The notes below the pieces were generated by a model. That model was not told where the DNA came from. It did no database searches and worked only from the letters and a program-made list of their open reading frames with translations. Positions 35,265 through 47,615 of a stretch of DNA of 64,000 bases are shown here, piece by piece. Position 1 is the stretch's first letter. Every line of letters begins with the position of its first letter. Position numbers and translations under genes: made by a program. This DNA comes from Burkholderiales bacterium PBB6 (lineage in GTDB: Bacteria > Pseudomonadota > Gammaproteobacteria > Burkholderiales > Burkholderiaceae_C). The DNA is taken from NCBI GenBank assembly GCA_002255925.1, contig NKIH01000001.1, forward strand, positions 1,178,001 through 1,242,000, given 5' to 3'.

Positions 35265-36638
35265 TCAGCGGGCCAGCAGTTGCTCGATCACGGGTTCGAT
35301 GGCTTGCGCCACCCGCTCGTAGCCTGCCGGGCTGAGGTGCAGCCAGTCGGGCATCACGTCGGCGCTGAGCGAGCCATCGGCCTGCATCAGGTGCCGGTTG
35401 ATGTTGAGGAAATGCACGCGCCGTCCGTCGGCCATCGGTGCGATCAGGGCATTCACCTGATCATTGATGGCGCGCAGCGGGCCGCCGGCCTGCTGCTCAC
35501 GCGGGTAGATGGCGAGCAGCAGCACCTGGGTGGCCGGTTGCCGGGTCTGGATTTCCGTCAGCAGGCGGCGAATGCCGGCGGCGGTGGTGCGCGGGTCTTC
35601 CTGGCGGTCGCCGGTGTTGTTGGTGCCGATCATCAGCACGATGACCTGGGGCGTCATGCCGTCGAGCTCGCCGTTCTGCAGCCGCCACAGCACGTTCTCG
35701 GTGCGGTCGCCGCCGTAGCCCAGCGCCACGGCGTTGTGCCGCGCGAAGTGGGCCTGCCAGGCGGCCTGGCCGGCGTTTTCCCAGCCTTCGGTGATGGAGT
35801 CGCCGATGAACACCAGCTTCACTTCGCGGCCGGCAGCGCGGTGCGCGCGGATCTCGGTGAGCTTTTTCTCGTGGCGCGGCATCCACCAGTTCATGGCCCA
35901 CGATTCCTGCAGCGGCATGGGGGTGACCGACTGGGTGCGGTAGTCGGGGCAGGCGGCATTGGCCTGGCCGCGCGCCACGATGTGCACCTGGCGCAGCGCC
36001 ACCTCGCCGGTGCCCGTGCCTTCGAGGGTGAAGGGCACGGGGACGCGGCTGAAGTCGTCGCCCTCACGCACGAAGCAGCGCAGCGCCAGAGCCACATGGC
36101 GCCAGCCTTTGCCGGCTACCGCGCGGGCTTCAGGCAGCCAGGGCACCTTGCGTTCGCAGTGCTCGCTGGCGCAGTTCATCTTGAACTTCAGACCGCCGTT
36201 GGCCATTTCGCGCACGTCGATGTCCATCTCCAACGTGCCTTCGGCCAGGTAGGGCCGAAGGTCCAGCGGCGGGCCGTCTTCCAGGCGCAGCTGGGCGATC
36301 CAGCTGTCCTTGAATTGCAGGCCCACCGTGCCGCTGGCCTGGGTGGCCGTCACCCGGCTGGCGGGCACACGCGGCTGGGCCGGCTTGGGCACCACCACCT
36401 GCGCGCCGGTCAGGGCGGTGCGGCCTTCGAAGTCGGTCACGGTCCAGGGGCCGATGAGGTTGATGGCCGGGGGTTCGGCGGCGTGCACGGCGGCGCTGAG
36501 ACCGAGGTTCAGGCCGAGATTCAGGAGCACGGCAGCGGCCAGGGCTGGCCACTGCCGTGCGGGCAGGTGGCTGCGGCGTGCGGCCTTGTTCGAACGTGGC
36601 GGGTGCGGGGTCGGCGTCATGGTGGGCAGGGCTGTCAT
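35265..36638 (-). CDS. SGNH esterase with N-terminal carbohydrate-binding-like domain
   Basis: Exported SGNH/GDSL hydrolase of 457 residues, probably an acetyl esterase acting on decorated glucan. The N-terminal signal ([19 protein letters not shown]) is followed by a beta-sandwich of about 170 residues. That domain has [34 protein letters not shown] and [18 protein letters not shown]. It resembles the galactose-binding-like C-terminal domain of proteobacterial exo-glucosidases (ExoP type). The SGNH part has block [26 protein letters not shown], the Asn block MIGTNNTGD, and Asp-His in [11 protein letters not shown]. Its ATG overlaps the GH95 stop. Start choice between 36638 and the Met at 36620 is open. 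Confidence 0.83.
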   Translation of the reverse strand: MTALPTMTPTPHPPRSNKAARRSHLPARQWPALAAAVLLNLGLNLGLSAAVHAAEPPAINLIGPWTVTDFEGRTALTGAQVVVPKPAQPRVPASRVTATQASGTVGLQFKDSWIAQLRLEDGPPLDLRPYLAEGTLEMDIDVREMANGGLKFKMNCASEHCERKVPWLPEARAVAGKGWRHVALALRCFVREGDDFSRVPVPFTLEGTGTGEVALRQVHIVARGQANAACPDYRTQSVTPMPLQESWAMNWWMPRHEKKLTEIRAHRAAGREVKLVFIGDSITEGWENAGQAAWQAHFARHNAVALGYGGDRTENVLWRLQNGELDGMTPQVIVLMIGTNNTGDRQEDPRTTAAGIRRLLTEIQTRQPATQVLLLAIYPREQQAGGPLRAINDQVNALIAPMADGRRVHFLNINRHLMQADGSLSADVMPDWLHLSPAGYERVAQAIEPVIEQLLAR

Positions 36639-39022
36639 CGCAGCACGGTCAAGGTGGCGTCCAGGCTGCGCGCCTGGCCGGGTTTCAACTGGAGGTTCAC
36701 GGTGCGGCTGCCGTAGCGCACGCGCCCGCCGCCCGTGCCTTGCGCTGCGCGGATGGTGGCGCTGGTCAGGCGGCCCCGGGCCCAGGCCATGTCCACCTCG
36801 AAGCCACCGCGTGCACGCAGGCCGCGCACCTCGCCGTCGGGCCAGGCCGCGGGCAGGGCGGGCAGCAGGTGCAGCTCGCCGTTGTGCGACTGCAGCAGCA
36901 TCTCGGCCACGGCGGCAGTGGCGCCGAAATTGCCGTCGATCTGGAACGGCGGGTGGGCATCAAACAGGTTCGGGTAGGTGCCGCCGGCGTTGTTGGCTTC
37001 GCTGCCCTGGCCGTCTTGTTCGGCCGCCCGGGCGCCCGGCGTGGCCAGCAGGCCGCGCAGCATGCGGTGGGCGCGGTCGCCGTCCTGCAGGCGGGCCCAG
37101 AAGGCCATCTTCCAGGCCATGCCCCAGCCGGTGCCGGCGTCGCCACGGGCGTTCAGGGTGGTGCGTGCCGCTGCAGCCAGGGCGGGCGTGGCCGCCACAG
37201 AGATTTGCCGGCCCGGGTACAGGCCGAACAGGTGCGAGACATGCCGGTGCGTGTCTTTCGGGGTGTCGAGCACCGGGTCGTCCAGCTCGTCCAGCCATTC
37301 CAGCAACTGGCCCCAGCGGCCGACGCGCGGGCCGGCCAGGCGGTCACGGGCGGCGGCCAGGCGCTGGCGCAACGCACGGTCGGTGCCCAGCACATCGAGC
37401 ACTTCGACGCTGTTGTTGAAAAGGTCCCAGACGATCTGCTGGTCGTAGCTCACGCCGTCGGCCACCGGGCCATGTTCGGGCGACCAGCCCATCGGCGCCA
37501 CCAGCCGGCCGTCCGGCAGGGCCTTGAGGTGGCCGAGCCAGAACTCGCAGACCTCGCGCATCATCGGCCAGGCCACCTCGCGCAGGTAGCGGCGGTCTTG
37601 CGTGTAGGCGTAGTGCTCCCAGAAGTGGCGGGCGTACCAGGCGTTGCCGGTCTTGTTCCACAGGTAGCCGGTGGCGCCGAAGACATTCGATTCGGTGCGC
37701 ACGGCCCAGCCACGCAGCGGGCGGCCGCGGGCATCGAGGAAGCTGTCCTCGGGCATCGGCGTGTTCATGTCCCACGGCGTGATGCCCGGGCGTTGCTGCC
37801 CCGGGTGGGCCAGCGACCAGGCCGCCGCGTCAGCCACCGCCTGGCGGTAACGCGGCAGCTGGCTGAGGATGAAGCCATGCAGCGGCCGGGCCAGCTCGGC
37901 GAGGTTGCCGACCTCGGCCGGCCAGTAGTTCATCTGCAGGTTGATGTTGGTGTGGTAATCGGCGTTCCACGGCGGCGTGGTGCTGTCGTTCCACAGGCCC
38001 TGCAGATTGGCCGGCAGGGCATCGCGTGAGCTGGCGATCAGCAGGTAGCGGCCGTACTGGGCATGCAGGGCTTCGAGTTCGGGGTCGGCGCCGTCGCGGG
38101 TGTAGGCCGCAATGCGCTCATCGGTGGGCAGCTGGCGCCGCTGCGCCGCCGTGCTGCCCAGGTTCAGGCTGACGCGGCCGAACAGGGCCGCGTGATCGCG
38201 CTGGTGCTCGGCACGCAGCGCATCGACGCTGCGCGCGGCGGCGGTGCTCACTCGGGCCGTCACGCGGGGCAGCGGGTGGGCGCCGTTGTAGCCGGTGGCG
38301 GCATCGGGGCTGTAGCTGGTGCCGGCGCCGAGGATCAGCGTCAGCGCGTCGCAGCCACTGAAGACGAGGCTGTCGCCGTCCACCTTGACGCTGCCGCCTT
38401 CGTGGCGCACCTCCACCTGGCTGGCATAGGCCATGACGTTGCCGGAGGGCGCCTCGCCGGTCGCCTGCGGCAGCACCCAGCCGGCGAGCGAGCCGGTGGC
38501 GTACAGGCGCTGGCCGGCTGCGCGGATGTGCGCGCCGTGCATGTCGGTCAGGCGCAGGCGGCCGGTGTACTGGCCCTTCGCGCTGGCGCTCAGGCGCAGC
38601 ACGATGACCTGGGCCGGATGGCTGGCGAAGGCTTCGCGCTGGTACTGCACGCCGCCCAGCGTGTAGCGCAGCAGGTGGCGGCCGGCGGCAATGTCGAGCT
38701 CGCGGCGGTATTCGCTCGCGGTGCCGGTGTGGCCGTCCAGGTCGATGAACAGATCACCAAAGGGCTGGTAGGCGCCGATGGTGCGGCTGTCGCCAGTCCA
38801 CAGCGTGATGTCGTTGAACTGCACGCGGTCATGGGCGAGCTGGCTGAACAGCATCGCGCCCAGGCGGCCGTTGCCGATGGGCAGGGCCTCGCGCTCCCAG
38901 CCGTCGTGGCTCAGCGGTGCGGGCTGCCGGTAGTGCAGCGTCATCTCTGGGGCCGCGCTGGCCGGGCCCGCCAGCAAGGGCAGGGCGCAGGCCAGGGCGA
39001 CGGCGGCGAGCAGCTGCTTCAT
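36635..39022 (-). CDS. GH95 alpha-L-fucosidase
   Basis: Removes terminal alpha-1,2-L-fucose (or L-galactose) from xyloglucan side chains. The product is 795 residues with a Sec signal ending near ASA23, so it is periplasmic. The N-terminal beta-sandwich starts [29 protein letters not shown]. The (alpha/alpha)6 catalytic region has the Asn-rich [19 protein letters not shown], the Glu-bearing [11 protein letters not shown] and the Asp-bearing [17 protein letters not shown], as in AfcA. Its ATG overlaps the GH74 stop and its stop overlaps the esterase ATG, so all three are translationally coupled. Known xyloglucan loci in Cellvibrio and Xanthomonas carry the same family. Confidence 0.93.
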   Translation of the reverse strand: MKQLLAAVALACALPLLAGPASAAPEMTLHYRQPAPLSHDGWEREALPIGNGRLGAMLFSQLAHDRVQFNDITLWTGDSRTIGAYQPFGDLFIDLDGHTGTASEYRRELDIAAGRHLLRYTLGGVQYQREAFASHPAQVIVLRLSASAKGQYTGRLRLTDMHGAHIRAAGQRLYATGSLAGWVLPQATGEAPSGNVMAYASQVEVRHEGGSVKVDGDSLVFSGCDALTLILGAGTSYSPDAATGYNGAHPLPRVTARVSTAAARSVDALRAEHQRDHAALFGRVSLNLGSTAAQRRQLPTDERIAAYTRDGADPELEALHAQYGRYLLIASSRDALPANLQGLWNDSTTPPWNADYHTNINLQMNYWPAEVGNLAELARPLHGFILSQLPRYRQAVADAAAWSLAHPGQQRPGITPWDMNTPMPEDSFLDARGRPLRGWAVRTESNVFGATGYLWNKTGNAWYARHFWEHYAYTQDRRYLREVAWPMMREVCEFWLGHLKALPDGRLVAPMGWSPEHGPVADGVSYDQQIVWDLFNNSVEVLDVLGTDRALRQRLAAARDRLAGPRVGRWGQLLEWLDELDDPVLDTPKDTHRHVSHLFGLYPGRQISVAATPALAAAARTTLNARGDAGTGWGMAWKMAFWARLQDGDRAHRMLRGLLATPGARAAEQDGQGSEANNAGGTYPNLFDAHPPFQIDGNFGATAAVAEMLLQSHNGELHLLPALPAAWPDGEVRGLRARGGFEVDMAWARGRLTSATIRAAQGTGGGRVRYGSRTVNLQLKPGQARSLDATLTVLR

Positions 39023-41295
39023 GCCGGGCGGCCCACCAGCACGCCGCGGCCATGCGGTGCGATGAAGACCGTGCCGTGTTCCAGCGGGTCAGCACAGATG
39101 GACAGCAGGCGGCCGTAGCGGTGGCGCGGGTCATCCACACGCACGAAGGTGCTGCCGCCATCGTCCGAGCGGAACAGGCCGTCGCTGACCTGGCCGCCGA
39201 GGTTGGCCTTGCCCCACACGAACACGCTGTGGTGGGCCGAGCCGGGCGCACCCTTGCCCACGCTGACCAGCCAGGCCTCGGTGATGAGCCTGGCGGCCCT
39301 GGGCGCCTGCTCGGCGCCGGGCAGGTGCAGCAGGCCCTGGGGCAGGGCCAGCCACAAGTGGCGCGCGGCACCGGGGGCCGCCACCAGCTGCGCGGTCTGC
39401 CAGGCTTGCAGCTTGGCCAGGCCCTTGACCACGATCTGAAAACTCCGGCCGCCGTCCACGCTGCTCAGGATCGTGCCGTTGGCGCGGTCGAACACATGGA
39501 AGACGCCTTCGACATGGCGGTCGGCCACGGGCTCCAACGTGCTCTCCCGGTCGGTGGGCCAGCCTTCGCACAGCTGCCAGCTGCGCCCGCGGTCACGCGA
39601 CCACATCGCCGCTTGCCGCTCAGGCGCCCAGACCAAAAAGCCGCCTTTGGCCGACACCGCCACGCGGCCGGCCGGTGCGGTCCAGCCCTGCGGGGTCTTG
39701 GTGGCGCGGGGCGACGGGCCGAAGGGCGACCAGCTGGCGCCGCCGTCGAGTGACAGATAACCGCCGGTGGCCGCGGCATCCGACGTGCGTGCCACCACGC
39801 CCGGGTTCAGCCAGGCGAAGTCGACTGAGCGGTTGGTTTCCGAGGTGGGGGCGAACAGGCCGGTGCGCGGCGTGTTGTCGAGGTCGTCCCAGGCGCCGCC
39901 GGCGTGGTCGCCCATGGCCGCCAGCAAGGCCGCGCCGCCCGACGGGCTCTTGATCTCCAGCGCCGCGGTTTCCTCCAGGTTCTTCACCGTGAAGGCCCAT
40001 TGCACCTGCGGCGCGCCGAGGTTGCCGGTCATCCACACGCCGTAGCCGGTGCCGTACACCGCGCGCTCGCCGTTGAACGGGTCGATCTGGACGTCGGCCA
40101 TCCAGTGACCCATGCGCCGGCGGCCCTGCTGGAAGTTGTCGAGCCAGGGCCAGCCGCTGCTGTCCATGCGGGAGCGGGCAGCCAGCGGCGTCCAGCTGGC
40201 GCCGTGGTCGGTTGACAGGAACAGCTCATCGCCGGCGCCCCAGCGCTCGAGGGTGGACACCACGAGGCGCCCGGGTGCGCGGGCATCGACCGCCACGCCT
40301 GAGTAGCCGAAGCCCAGCGGTTGCGCGCCGGCCTTGATCGGCGAGATCTCCGTCCATGCGCCGGCCGGGGTGCGGCGCCACACGCTGCCCGTGCGGGCGT
40401 AACCGGGGTTGGGCACCTCGCCCGGGCCACCGGCCGTGAAGCTGATGTACAGGTCGCCCTGCGGGCCGAGGGCGGCGCGTTGCGGCACCTGGGCGGGCGT
40501 GGCGGTCTCGCGGCTGAAGCTGGCACCGCCATCACGCGAGACAAACAGGCCTGGCTGGTCTGTGCAACCCACCCAGAGCACCGGGGCGTTGCCGCTGCCG
40601 GTGCTCGGGTCGATCAACACCAGCGAGACATGCTGGCCGGGGAAGGACACGCGCTTGAAGCTCAAGCCGCTGTCCGTGCTTTTCATCAGACCGTCGCGGG
40701 TGGTGCCCAGCCACAGCACGCGGGGGTCGGTCGGGTCCACCTGCAGGCGCTCACCGGTGCCACGGCCGGCTTCGTTGCCGCCGAGCTTGATGCCCAGCTC
40801 GGTGGTGCGCCAGGTGAGGCCGCGGTCGCTGGACGTCAGCAGCGCGGCCTTGCGGGCCCACTCGCCGGTGTAGGTGCCGCAGGCGGCGTAGACGCGGTCC
40901 GGGTTGCCCGGGTCGAGGGCGATGCTGAGCACGCCCATCAGGTCGGCGTCATCGCGGCCGAGGTGGTCCAGCAGCGGCAGCCAGCGCTGACCGACGGCAT
41001 CGAAGCGGTACAGACCGCCGATGTCGGTGCGGGCATACAACAGGCCGGCCTCACGCGGATGAAAGACGAAGCCGTTGACGAAGCCCGCGCCGCCGAACGG
41101 CACGCTGCGCCACTGGTAAGGGCCGGTGCCGGTGGCTGCGTGGCTGGCTGAAGTCGCTGTGACCAAGGCAGCCGCACCGGCCGCGCCTGTCAGTGGCGCG
41201 AGCCGACCCAGGGCGCCGAGCGCATGGATCGAAGAGCCGGGCAGGCAGGCCAGTGCGCCGATCGAGGCGCGGTGGAAGTCGCGGCGGGTGGTCAT
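39019..41295 (-). CDS. GH74 endo-xyloglucanase
   Basis: Exported enzyme of 758 residues that cleaves the xyloglucan backbone, the defining enzyme of this locus. Start [18 protein letters not shown] is a Tat signal with Arg4-Arg5; the upstream open frame is antisense noise. Tandem seven-bladed propeller repeats are seen throughout ([49 protein letters not shown]). The N-terminal catalytic Asp is probably Asp91 in [15 protein letters not shown]. The second acid lies in [23 protein letters not shown] (Asp401/Asp405). It is the first of three coupled genes (GH74, GH95, SGNH) and is 53 bp after GH35. Confidence 0.93.
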   Translation of the reverse strand: MTTRRDFHRASIGALACLPGSSIHALGALGRLAPLTGAAGAAALVTATSASHAATGTGPYQWRSVPFGGAGFVNGFVFHPREAGLLYARTDIGGLYRFDAVGQRWLPLLDHLGRDDADLMGVLSIALDPGNPDRVYAACGTYTGEWARKAALLTSSDRGLTWRTTELGIKLGGNEAGRGTGERLQVDPTDPRVLWLGTTRDGLMKSTDSGLSFKRVSFPGQHVSLVLIDPSTGSGNAPVLWVGCTDQPGLFVSRDGGASFSRETATPAQVPQRAALGPQGDLYISFTAGGPGEVPNPGYARTGSVWRRTPAGAWTEISPIKAGAQPLGFGYSGVAVDARAPGRLVVSTLERWGAGDELFLSTDHGASWTPLAARSRMDSSGWPWLDNFQQGRRRMGHWMADVQIDPFNGERAVYGTGYGVWMTGNLGAPQVQWAFTVKNLEETAALEIKSPSGGAALLAAMGDHAGGAWDDLDNTPRTGLFAPTSETNRSVDFAWLNPGVVARTSDAAATGGYLSLDGGASWSPFGPSPRATKTPQGWTAPAGRVAVSAKGGFLVWAPERQAAMWSRDRGRSWQLCEGWPTDRESTLEPVADRHVEGVFHVFDRANGTILSSVDGGRSFQIVVKGLAKLQAWQTAQLVAAPGAARHLWLALPQGLLHLPGAEQAPRAARLITEAWLVSVGKGAPGSAHHSVFVWGKANLGGQVSDGLFRSDDGGSTFVRVDDPRHRYGRLLSICADPLEHGTVFIAPHGRGVLVGRPA

Positions 41296-41348
41296 GGTGG
41301 CGGGCGGTTGGTCGCTTGTTGACTGCGGGGCGCTGTGGCGGGTGCTGG

Positions 41349-43031
41349 TCAGTACCGGCCCATCCGCACCTTCAGCACCACCGGCTTGCCGGTGAGGTTC
41401 AGGCCGTAGTCGGTCTGGTCGCCGTTCCAGTTGCGCAGGCGCACCCAGCGGCCATCGGGCGTGTAGTGGCCTTCTTCGGCGCTCAGCATCACCACGCCCT
41501 TGCCCGGCGCGCTGGGCTCCAGCGTGTCGATGCGGACACGAGCGTACTGGCCCACCAGCACAAACTCGTCGGGGCCGATCTGGGCCACGGCCACACCGCC
41601 CACGGGCTTGTCGGCATGGGCCGGGCGATCGGTGGTGGCCGGGAAGAAGCCGCGCTCGCCGAACTGCCATTCGCCAAAACTCACCGTGGCCTTCCAGCCC
41701 TGCATCGGCAGGGTCTGCGGTGCGTGGTCGTCGCCCTCGGCCAGGCCGTGGGTGCGACCTTCAAAAGCCCATTGCGCCCACTGGCGTTGCAGGCCGCCGA
41801 ACACCTTGTAGATGGGCGCGAAGGGCGCCACCATGCGTGCGTCGGTCAGCTTGGCGCCGAGCGGGAAGTTCGAGTAGTCGGCGTAGTCGATGCCGAAGGG
41901 CACTGCGCCCAGGCTGCCCCGGCCGAAGATGGCGTAGAGGTAGCGGGCATAGGCCGGCGCGTTGCCGATCTCCGGCACGAACAGCGGGTTGCCAGTGCGC
42001 TGGAACTCTTTCAACGTGCCTTCGACCTGGGCTGATTCCGGGCTGTAGATGTCAGGGCCGACCAGGTCGATGTGGGGTGCCGCGGCCTTGTAGATGTCGA
42101 TCACGTCAAAGGTGGGGCCGCCGCTGGCAAAGTTGTTGTTCCATGGGGCCATCGGCGCCAGCGGATCACGCAGCGCGTTGTTCACGTACATCGGCAGGTT
42201 GTGCACGGCACGGCCGGCCCGGGCGAGGTCTTCGATGTAGCTCGCGATGGCCCAGGCATGGAAGTATTCGTCGGCATACGGGCCATACACCGCGCGCCAG
42301 GAACCCTGTGCGGCACCGGCCACCGGCGACTTCTTGCGCTGCAGCACGGCGGCGGGCACGTCACGCTCGAAGGCGGCCTGCGCCTTGGCGCCGAAATCAC
42401 GCACATGGCCGTAGGTGCCGACTTCGTTTTCCACCTGCACCATCAGCACGGTGCGTTGTTCGCGGTCGACCTTCGCGAGGTGGCTCATCAGCGCGACGAA
42501 GGCCCGCTTGTCGGCCTCACGGGTGTTGTCGCCAAAGGGCGAGAGGCAGTAGGTGGGCTGGCCCTGGGCGTCCACCATGCGCGGGAAACGCTGGTTGTTG
42601 GTCTTGACCCAGGCCGGGGTGTACTGCGGGCTGGTGTTCTTCCAGGTGCCGAACCACAGCAGCACCACGCGCACCTTGTGCTGGCGGGCTTCGCGCAGCA
42701 GGGTGTCGACGAAGCTGAAGTCGAAGCGGCCTTCAACCGGCTCAACCTGTTCCCAGGCCACGGGCACCGACACGGTGTTGGCGCCGATGTCGCGCACGGC
42801 CGGCCAGACCTGCTTCAGGGCTTCGGGGTAGTTGCTGGAGTTGTGAACCTGGGCGCCCAGCATCAGGTAGGGCGCGCCATCAACGATCAAGGCATGGCGA
42901 CCGTCACGCTCGGCCAGCGCCGGCAGGGCTGCGCCCGCGCCTGCGGCAGCGGCGATCGCCTGGCTGCCCAGCAGGGCAGCGCAGATCAGCAGGCGGGGCA
43001 GGGTGAGGCGGGTGAGGTGACGTGGGCGCAT
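41349..43031 (-). CDS. GH35 beta-galactosidase (Bgl35-like)
   Basis: Removes beta-galactose from xyloglucan oligosaccharides in the periplasm. The product is 560 residues with a Sec signal ([17 protein letters not shown]). The barrel contains [17 protein letters not shown], acid/base Glu203 in [12 protein letters not shown] and nucleophile Glu354 in [14 protein letters not shown]-terminal DUF5597-like beta domain starts near residue 400. This compact architecture matches the Cellvibrio japonicus xyloglucan-locus enzyme rather than long animal/plant GH35 forms. A strong terminator hairpin separates it from the receptor gene upstream. Confidence 0.92.
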   Translation of the reverse strand: MRPRHLTRLTLPRLLICAALLGSQAIAAAAGAGAALPALAERDGRHALIVDGAPYLMLGAQVHNSSNYPEALKQVWPAVRDIGANTVSVPVAWEQVEPVEGRFDFSFVDTLLREARQHKVRVVLLWFGTWKNTSPQYTPAWVKTNNQRFPRMVDAQGQPTYCLSPFGDNTREADKRAFVALMSHLAKVDREQRTVLMVQVENEVGTYGHVRDFGAKAQAAFERDVPAAVLQRKKSPVAGAAQGSWRAVYGPYADEYFHAWAIASYIEDLARAGRAVHNLPMYVNNALRDPLAPMAPWNNNFASGGPTFDVIDIYKAAAPHIDLVGPDIYSPESAQVEGTLKEFQRTGNPLFVPEIGNAPAYARYLYAIFGRGSLGAVPFGIDYADYSNFPLGAKLTDARMVAPFAPIYKVFGGLQRQWAQWAFEGRTHGLAEGDDHAPQTLPMQGWKATVSFGEWQFGERGFFPATTDRPAHADKPVGGVAVAQIGPDEFVLVGQYARVRIDTLEPSAPGKGVVMLSAEEGHYTPDGRWVRLRNWNGDQTDYGLNLTGKPVVLKVRMGRY

Positions 43032-43090
43032 GGTGCTGCAACGCTGCCGCAACGGGCAACGAGGTGAATGAAGGGGGGGGTCGGGGAAAG

Positions 43091-43122
43091 GCCTGCGCCA
43101 GGCCTGGCGGCCTGGCGCAGGC
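43091..43122 (-). terminator. Terminator after the TonB-dependent receptor
   Basis: A perfect 14-bp stem, GCCTGCGCCAGGCC (43091-43104) with its complement (43109-43122) and 4-base loop, followed on the minus strand by CTTTCCCC. It may set receptor expression above that of the downstream enzymes. A run of eight G occurs at 43073-43080. Confidence 0.7.
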
Positions 43123-43129
43123 GAACTCG

Positions 43130-46100
43130 TCAGAACGAGTAGCTGGCGCGCAGCGTGTAGCGCGGGCCGGATGCATACCAGGAGCGGCCCATCATGCCGA
43201 CCGACTGCTGCATCATCTGCTTGTACGTCGCGTTGTTCAGGTTCTGGCCTTCCAGAGACACCGTCAGGCGATCATCAAACTTGTACGACACACCGGCGTC
43301 GATCTGGCCGAAAGCGTCCGCCCACAGCGGCATGCCCCAGGCCAGGTTGTGCTGGCCGTAGTTCGCGCTCGCCGGGTTGGTGTCCAGGCCATCGGAGCCC
43401 TGGGTGCCAGGCATGTTCGTGCCGTACAGGTACTTCGAGCGCCAGCTGTAGGCGATGCGGGCCGACAGCGGGCCGCGGTCATACAGCAGCGCCAGGTTGA
43501 TGGTGTCCCGCGACACGTTGTTCAGCGGCAGGCCACTGAACGACTTGCCGTTGGTGTCACAGCCGTTGATGTTCAGGTTCAGGTTGTCGGCGTTGCCGCT
43601 GCCCCCCGTGCAGTACTCGGAGAACACGCTGTTGTAACGCGTCTGCTTGCTGTTCACGTAGGTGTAGTTGGCCTGCACGCCGAAGCCCGCCAGCCAGCCC
43701 GGCAGCGTGTCGAAGTACTGCTGGTAGGCCACCTCGAAACCGCGGGCGAAACCCTTCGCGCCATTGACCGGGGAGGTCAGCGTGAAGTTGTAGTTCGTGC
43801 CCGTCGAGTCCGACATCGCGATGCTGGCCGTCTGGTTGACGATGATGTCCTTCAGCTGCTTGTTGAAGGCGGCGAAGGTCAGCGAGCCGTTCTTCGCGAA
43901 GTACCACTCGGCCGTCAGGTCCAGCTGGTTCGCGCGGATCGGCTTGAGCAGCGGGTTGCCGGTGGCCTTGCCGGTGAAGTTCACGCTGTCGATCACCAGG
44001 GTGTTGCCCTCGGTGTGCTGCGTGGTGCTCACCTTCATCTCGGTGTAGTCCTGCAGCATCGAGAAGTCAGGCCGCGAGATGGCCTGGGCCCAGGCCATGC
44101 GGAACTGCAGCTGCTCATCCGCCTTCATCTTCAGGTTCAGCGACGGCAGCACGTTGGTGTAGCTGTTGTCGTGGCTGATGGCCGCTGCCGTGGTGCCGAA
44201 GGTCGGCACGCTGCCGCTGACCGAACCACCGGCGGGCGGGTTGATCGTGGCGTTGGACAGCAGGAAGTAGCCGTGGGCCTTGTTGGCCGTGTGCACCAGG
44301 CGCAGACCGACGTGGCCGTCGACCGGGAACTTCCAGTCGTCGAAGCCGAAGCGCAGCTGCGCATAGGCGGCTTGCGTGCGTTCACGCTGGTCGTTGTCGC
44401 CCGACGGGTCGGTGCCGAAGGTCGACGGCTTGTAGTGGTTGAAGCAGCCATAGCCCTGGTTGGCCACGGCCTGCGCGCACAGGGTCTCGTAGTAGCCGTG
44501 CAGCGTGTCGTAGCTGTTCGGATAACCGGCGGCCACGGCGGTGTTCGGCACGATGACCGGCGCGACCGTGGCGTTGCCGTTCATGAAGTTGTCGAACGTG
44601 TGCAGGCGGACGAGGTCGGTGCCGAAGTTCGACAGGTAGGCCAGCTCGTTCACGTCCCAGCTCTTCTGCCACGGGTGGGTGATGGTCGCCCAGTTGTAGC
44701 TCGGGTTGGAGTTCTGGGTCTTGGCGTCGCGGTCGGTCAGGCGCAGGCCGAAGCGCAGATCCACCAGCACCGGATCGTCGAACTTGTACTGCACGTCGCC
44801 CTTCCAGGCCTTCTGGTTGGCCACGCTCTTGTCAGCGTGGTCCATGGTGAAGGCCCAGTAGTAGTTCGCCGGGTTGGCCAGGGCGGCCAGGTCGGCGGCG
44901 TCGAAGACGATGCGCGGGGTCGGGCCGCTCAGGTCCAGGTTCTCCTTGGCCATCTGCAGGCCGGTGGCCACGGTGGAGTCGAAGCCCTGCGTCTTGGCGC
45001 GGATGAACTGGAAGTCGGAGGTGAAGCGCCAGCGGTCGTTCGGCGTCCACACGGTGTTCCAGGCCAGCTCGCGGGTGCTGGAGTCACGCTTGGCGTAACG
45101 GGTGTCGGCGTCGAAGCTGATGCCGCCGTCCACCGCATCACGGATGGTGCCGGTCAGCAGCGCGCCGGTGGGGCCGTAGGTCGCGCCCGCATCCACCGTG
45201 GTGTTGTACGGGTTGGCCTGGCCGAACAGGGCGTTTTCAGCCCAGTTGAACTTGTACTTCGACTCGAACGCGGTCAGCGACGATTGCAGCGTGTCCTTCT
45301 TCCACTGCAAGGCACCGTAGATGCCCTGGCGGTCACGCTCGTACTCCATCGTGCGCCAGCCCACGGCCTTCGGAATCCAGTTCGGGTCCGTCGGGGTGCG
45401 CTGGTAATAGGCGTCGACCTGGATGCCGTCGGTGCGGGTGGCGCTCTTCGAGCGGGCCACGTCAAACAGCGCGCCGAACTTGCCCAGGTCGGTGTCCCAC
45501 ACGTTCGACAGCAGCAGCGAGCCGGACGGCGAGTTCTTGCCGTTGAGCTTGTTGTAGGTGGAGTCCACCGACACCACGCCCTTGAACTCCTTGAAGTCGA
45601 ACGGCATGGCGGTGCGCAGGTTCACCAGGCCGCCGATGGCGCCTTCGATCTGTTCAGCCGACGGGTTCTTGTACACGTCCACGCCCGACATCAATTCCGG
45701 CGGCACGTCTTCGAAGCTCAGCGAGCGGCCACCGTTGGCCGAGAACGAATCGCGGCCGTTCAGCTCGGAGCGCACATACGGCAAGCCGCGGATGCTGACG
45801 CCGGAGCCTTCCACCGAGTAGTGCTCGGGGTCGCCCTTGCTCATCGTGCGGTCGATGGTCACGCCCACCACGCGCTGCAGCACTTCGGTGACGGAGCGAT
45901 CCGGCAACTTGCCGATGTCTTCGGCGACGATGGAGTCGACGACTTCCTCGGCGTTGCGCTTGATCTTCTGGGCCGATTGCAGGGCCGCACGCTGGCCGGT
46001 CACGACGACGGTGTTGCCATCAGCGGCAGCCGCCGACGCGGCCGGGGCCGGCGCGGGGGCTGACTGGGCCATGGCCACTGCGCTCCAGCACAGGGCCACA

Positions 46101-46144
46101 TGGGCTGCCGCGATCGACACGGCGGTCTTCTGAAATTGTCTCAT
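43130..46144 (-). CDS. TonB-dependent outer-membrane receptor for oligosaccharides
   Basis: Outer-membrane importer of 1004 residues. The signal peptide ends at VAMAQ22. A short Ala/Pro linker leads to the TonB-box region ([39 protein letters not shown]) and the plug domain ([53 protein letters not shown]). A 22-strand barrel follows and ends in the aromatic YTLRASYSF. This is the long TBDT class common in Caulobacter/Xanthomonas polysaccharide loci. No anti-sigma or sigma partner gene is seen. It is the only TBDT in the window, so it is the probable entry route for xyloglucan fragments. I start at [10 protein letters not shown]; the upstream Met would place 25 non-signal residues first. Confidence 0.93.
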   Translation of the reverse strand: MRQFQKTAVSIAAAHVALCWSAVAMAQSAPAPAPAASAAAADGNTVVVTGQRAALQSAQKIKRNAEEVVDSIVAEDIGKLPDRSVTEVLQRVVGVTIDRTMSKGDPEHYSVEGSGVSIRGLPYVRSELNGRDSFSANGGRSLSFEDVPPELMSGVDVYKNPSAEQIEGAIGGLVNLRTAMPFDFKEFKGVVSVDSTYNKLNGKNSPSGSLLLSNVWDTDLGKFGALFDVARSKSATRTDGIQVDAYYQRTPTDPNWIPKAVGWRTMEYERDRQGIYGALQWKKDTLQSSLTAFESKYKFNWAENALFGQANPYNTTVDAGATYGPTGALLTGTIRDAVDGGISFDADTRYAKRDSSTRELAWNTVWTPNDRWRFTSDFQFIRAKTQGFDSTVATGLQMAKENLDLSGPTPRIVFDAADLAALANPANYYWAFTMDHADKSVANQKAWKGDVQYKFDDPVLVDLRFGLRLTDRDAKTQNSNPSYNWATITHPWQKSWDVNELAYLSNFGTDLVRLHTFDNFMNGNATVAPVIVPNTAVAAGYPNSYDTLHGYYETLCAQAVANQGYGCFNHYKPSTFGTDPSGDNDQRERTQAAYAQLRFGFDDWKFPVDGHVGLRLVHTANKAHGYFLLSNATINPPAGGSVSGSVPTFGTTAAAISHDNSYTNVLPSLNLKMKADEQLQFRMAWAQAISRPDFSMLQDYTEMKVSTTQHTEGNTLVIDSVNFTGKATGNPLLKPIRANQLDLTAEWYFAKNGSLTFAAFNKQLKDIIVNQTASIAMSDSTGTNYNFTLTSPVNGAKGFARGFEVAYQQYFDTLPGWLAGFGVQANYTYVNSKQTRYNSVFSEYCTGGSGNADNLNLNINGCDTNGKSFSGLPLNNVSRDTINLALLYDRGPLSARIAYSWRSKYLYGTNMPGTQGSDGLDTNPASANYGQHNLAWGMPLWADAFGQIDAGVSYKFDDRLTVSLEGQNLNNATYKQMMQQSVGMMGRSWYASGPRYTLRASYSF

Positions 46145-46254
46145 CTCGTTTTTCTCTTTGAACAGAAGGGTGGGAAGGCATGTCCGTGGGCGGACGTGGG
46201 CTTCTGGCCGGGCCGGCACTTGTGGAGCGCCGTGCCCGGCGGGGTGGGTTTCGA
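46145..46254 (-). promoter_or_regulatory. xylA-receptor intergenic region
   Basis: These 110 bp hold GTCCG/CGGAC and a longer imperfect stem, GCCGGGC..GCAC with GTGCCCGGC, just after the xylA stop. It may be a partial terminator. I see no convincing promoter or operator. Confidence 0.3.
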
Positions 46255-47577
46255 TCAGGCTCCTGTGAAGCGGTTGACCATGTTCTCGAGGTACTCCTGC
46301 CGGCCGGAGGCTGGGGCAACATCAACGTTGGTCGCCAGGGCAAGGTCTGCCAGCTGGTCGAGCGTGACGCGGCCTTCCAGGATGTCCTGGCCGGCAGGGG
46401 TTTTCCAGCCGGCGTAGCGGGCGTCAAGCGCCTGCTGCAACTGGCCGTCGAGAATCATTTGTTCGGCCACCAGCAGGGCGCGTGCGCACACGTCCATGCC
46501 GCCGATGTGGCCGTGGAACAGGTCAGCCGGGTCGATCGACTGGCGGCGGACCTTGGAGTCGAAGTTCAGGCCACCCGAGCCCAGGCCACCGGCCTGCAGC
46601 ACGTGGTAGAGCGCGATCGCGGTCTCGGGCACGTTGTTCGGGAACTGGTCGGTGTCCCAGCCCAGTTGCGGATCTCCGCGGTTCATGTCGAGGCTGCCGA
46701 GCAGGCCGAGCGCGCCGGCGGTGGCGATCTCGTGCTCGAAGCTGTGGCCCGACAGCGTGGCGTGGTTGGCCTCGATGTTGACCTTCACTTCCTTCTCGAG
46801 GCCATAGCGCACGAGGAAGCCGTAGACGGTGGCGGTGTCGAAGTCGTACTGGTGCTTGCTGGGCTCGCGCGGCTTCGGCTCGATCAGGATCGTGCCCTTG
46901 AAGCCGATCTTGTGCTTGTGCTCCACCGCCATGGTCAGGAAGCGGCCGAGCTGGTCGAGCTCCTGGCCGAGGTTCGTGTTCAGCAGGGTTTCGTAGCCTT
47001 CGCGGCCACCCCACAGCACGTAGTTCTCGCCGCCCAGGGCCAGGGTGGCGTTCATCGCGTCACGCACCTGCACCGCGGCCAGGCCGAAGATGGCGGGATC
47101 AGGGTTGCTGGCGGCGCCCGACATGAAGCGGCGGTGGCTGAACAGGTTGGCGGTGCCCCACAGCAGCTTCATGCCGGTGCGTTGCTGCTGGGCGCCCAGC
47201 ACGTCGACCATGCGCAGGAAGTTCTCGCGGCTCTCGCGCGGGGTGCTGCCTTCGGGTGCCACGTCGCGGTCGTGGAAGCAGTAGTAAGGCGCGCCCAGAC
47301 GCGAGAAGAAATCAAACGCGGCGTCGGCCTTCTGGTGGGCCAGCTCCATCGGCGAGCCGCCTTCGAACCACGGACGCAGGAAGGTGCCGCCGCCAAACGG
47401 ATCGAGGCCGTTCCAGCAGAAGGTGTGCCAGTAGCAGGCGGCAAAACGCAGGTGGTCTTCCATGCGCTTGCCCAGCACCACGCGGTCCTTGTCGTAGTGG
47501 CGGAAACTCAGCGGGTCGGTGCTGCCGGCGCCTTGGTAGGTCACGGGCGCGATGTCTTCGAAGTAGCTCTTGGTCAT
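46255..47577 (-). CDS. xylA: Xylose isomerase
   Basis: Converts D-xylose to D-xylulose in the cytoplasm. The product has 440 residues, class II length. Signatures include [33 protein letters not shown] (catalytic His), [16 protein letters not shown], the metal ligand set in [36 protein letters not shown] and [19 protein letters not shown]. It lies 38 bp after xylB. It receives xylose released by GH31/GH39 or imported by ChvE-GguAB. Confidence 0.98.
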   Translation of the reverse strand: MTKSYFEDIAPVTYQGAGSTDPLSFRHYDKDRVVLGKRMEDHLRFAACYWHTFCWNGLDPFGGGTFLRPWFEGGSPMELAHQKADAAFDFFSRLGAPYYCFHDRDVAPEGSTPRESRENFLRMVDVLGAQQQRTGMKLLWGTANLFSHRRFMSGAASNPDPAIFGLAAVQVRDAMNATLALGGENYVLWGGREGYETLLNTNLGQELDQLGRFLTMAVEHKHKIGFKGTILIEPKPREPSKHQYDFDTATVYGFLVRYGLEKEVKVNIEANHATLSGHSFEHEIATAGALGLLGSLDMNRGDPQLGWDTDQFPNNVPETAIALYHVLQAGGLGSGGLNFDSKVRRQSIDPADLFHGHIGGMDVCARALLVAEQMILDGQLQQALDARYAGWKTPAGQDILEGRVTLDQLADLALATNVDVAPASGRQEYLENMVNRFTGA

Positions 47578-47615
47578 GATGTGGGGTGTGCGTCAGCCGA
47601 TGGCCGGACGTGGTT

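Noticed and set aside
43022-46063. Long plus-strand frame (over 1000 residues) opposite the TonB-dependent receptor
   Set aside because: It mirrors the receptor codon by codon, is rich in Ala/His/Val/Gln/Arg, and shows no domain. The receptor on the other strand has full family motifs.
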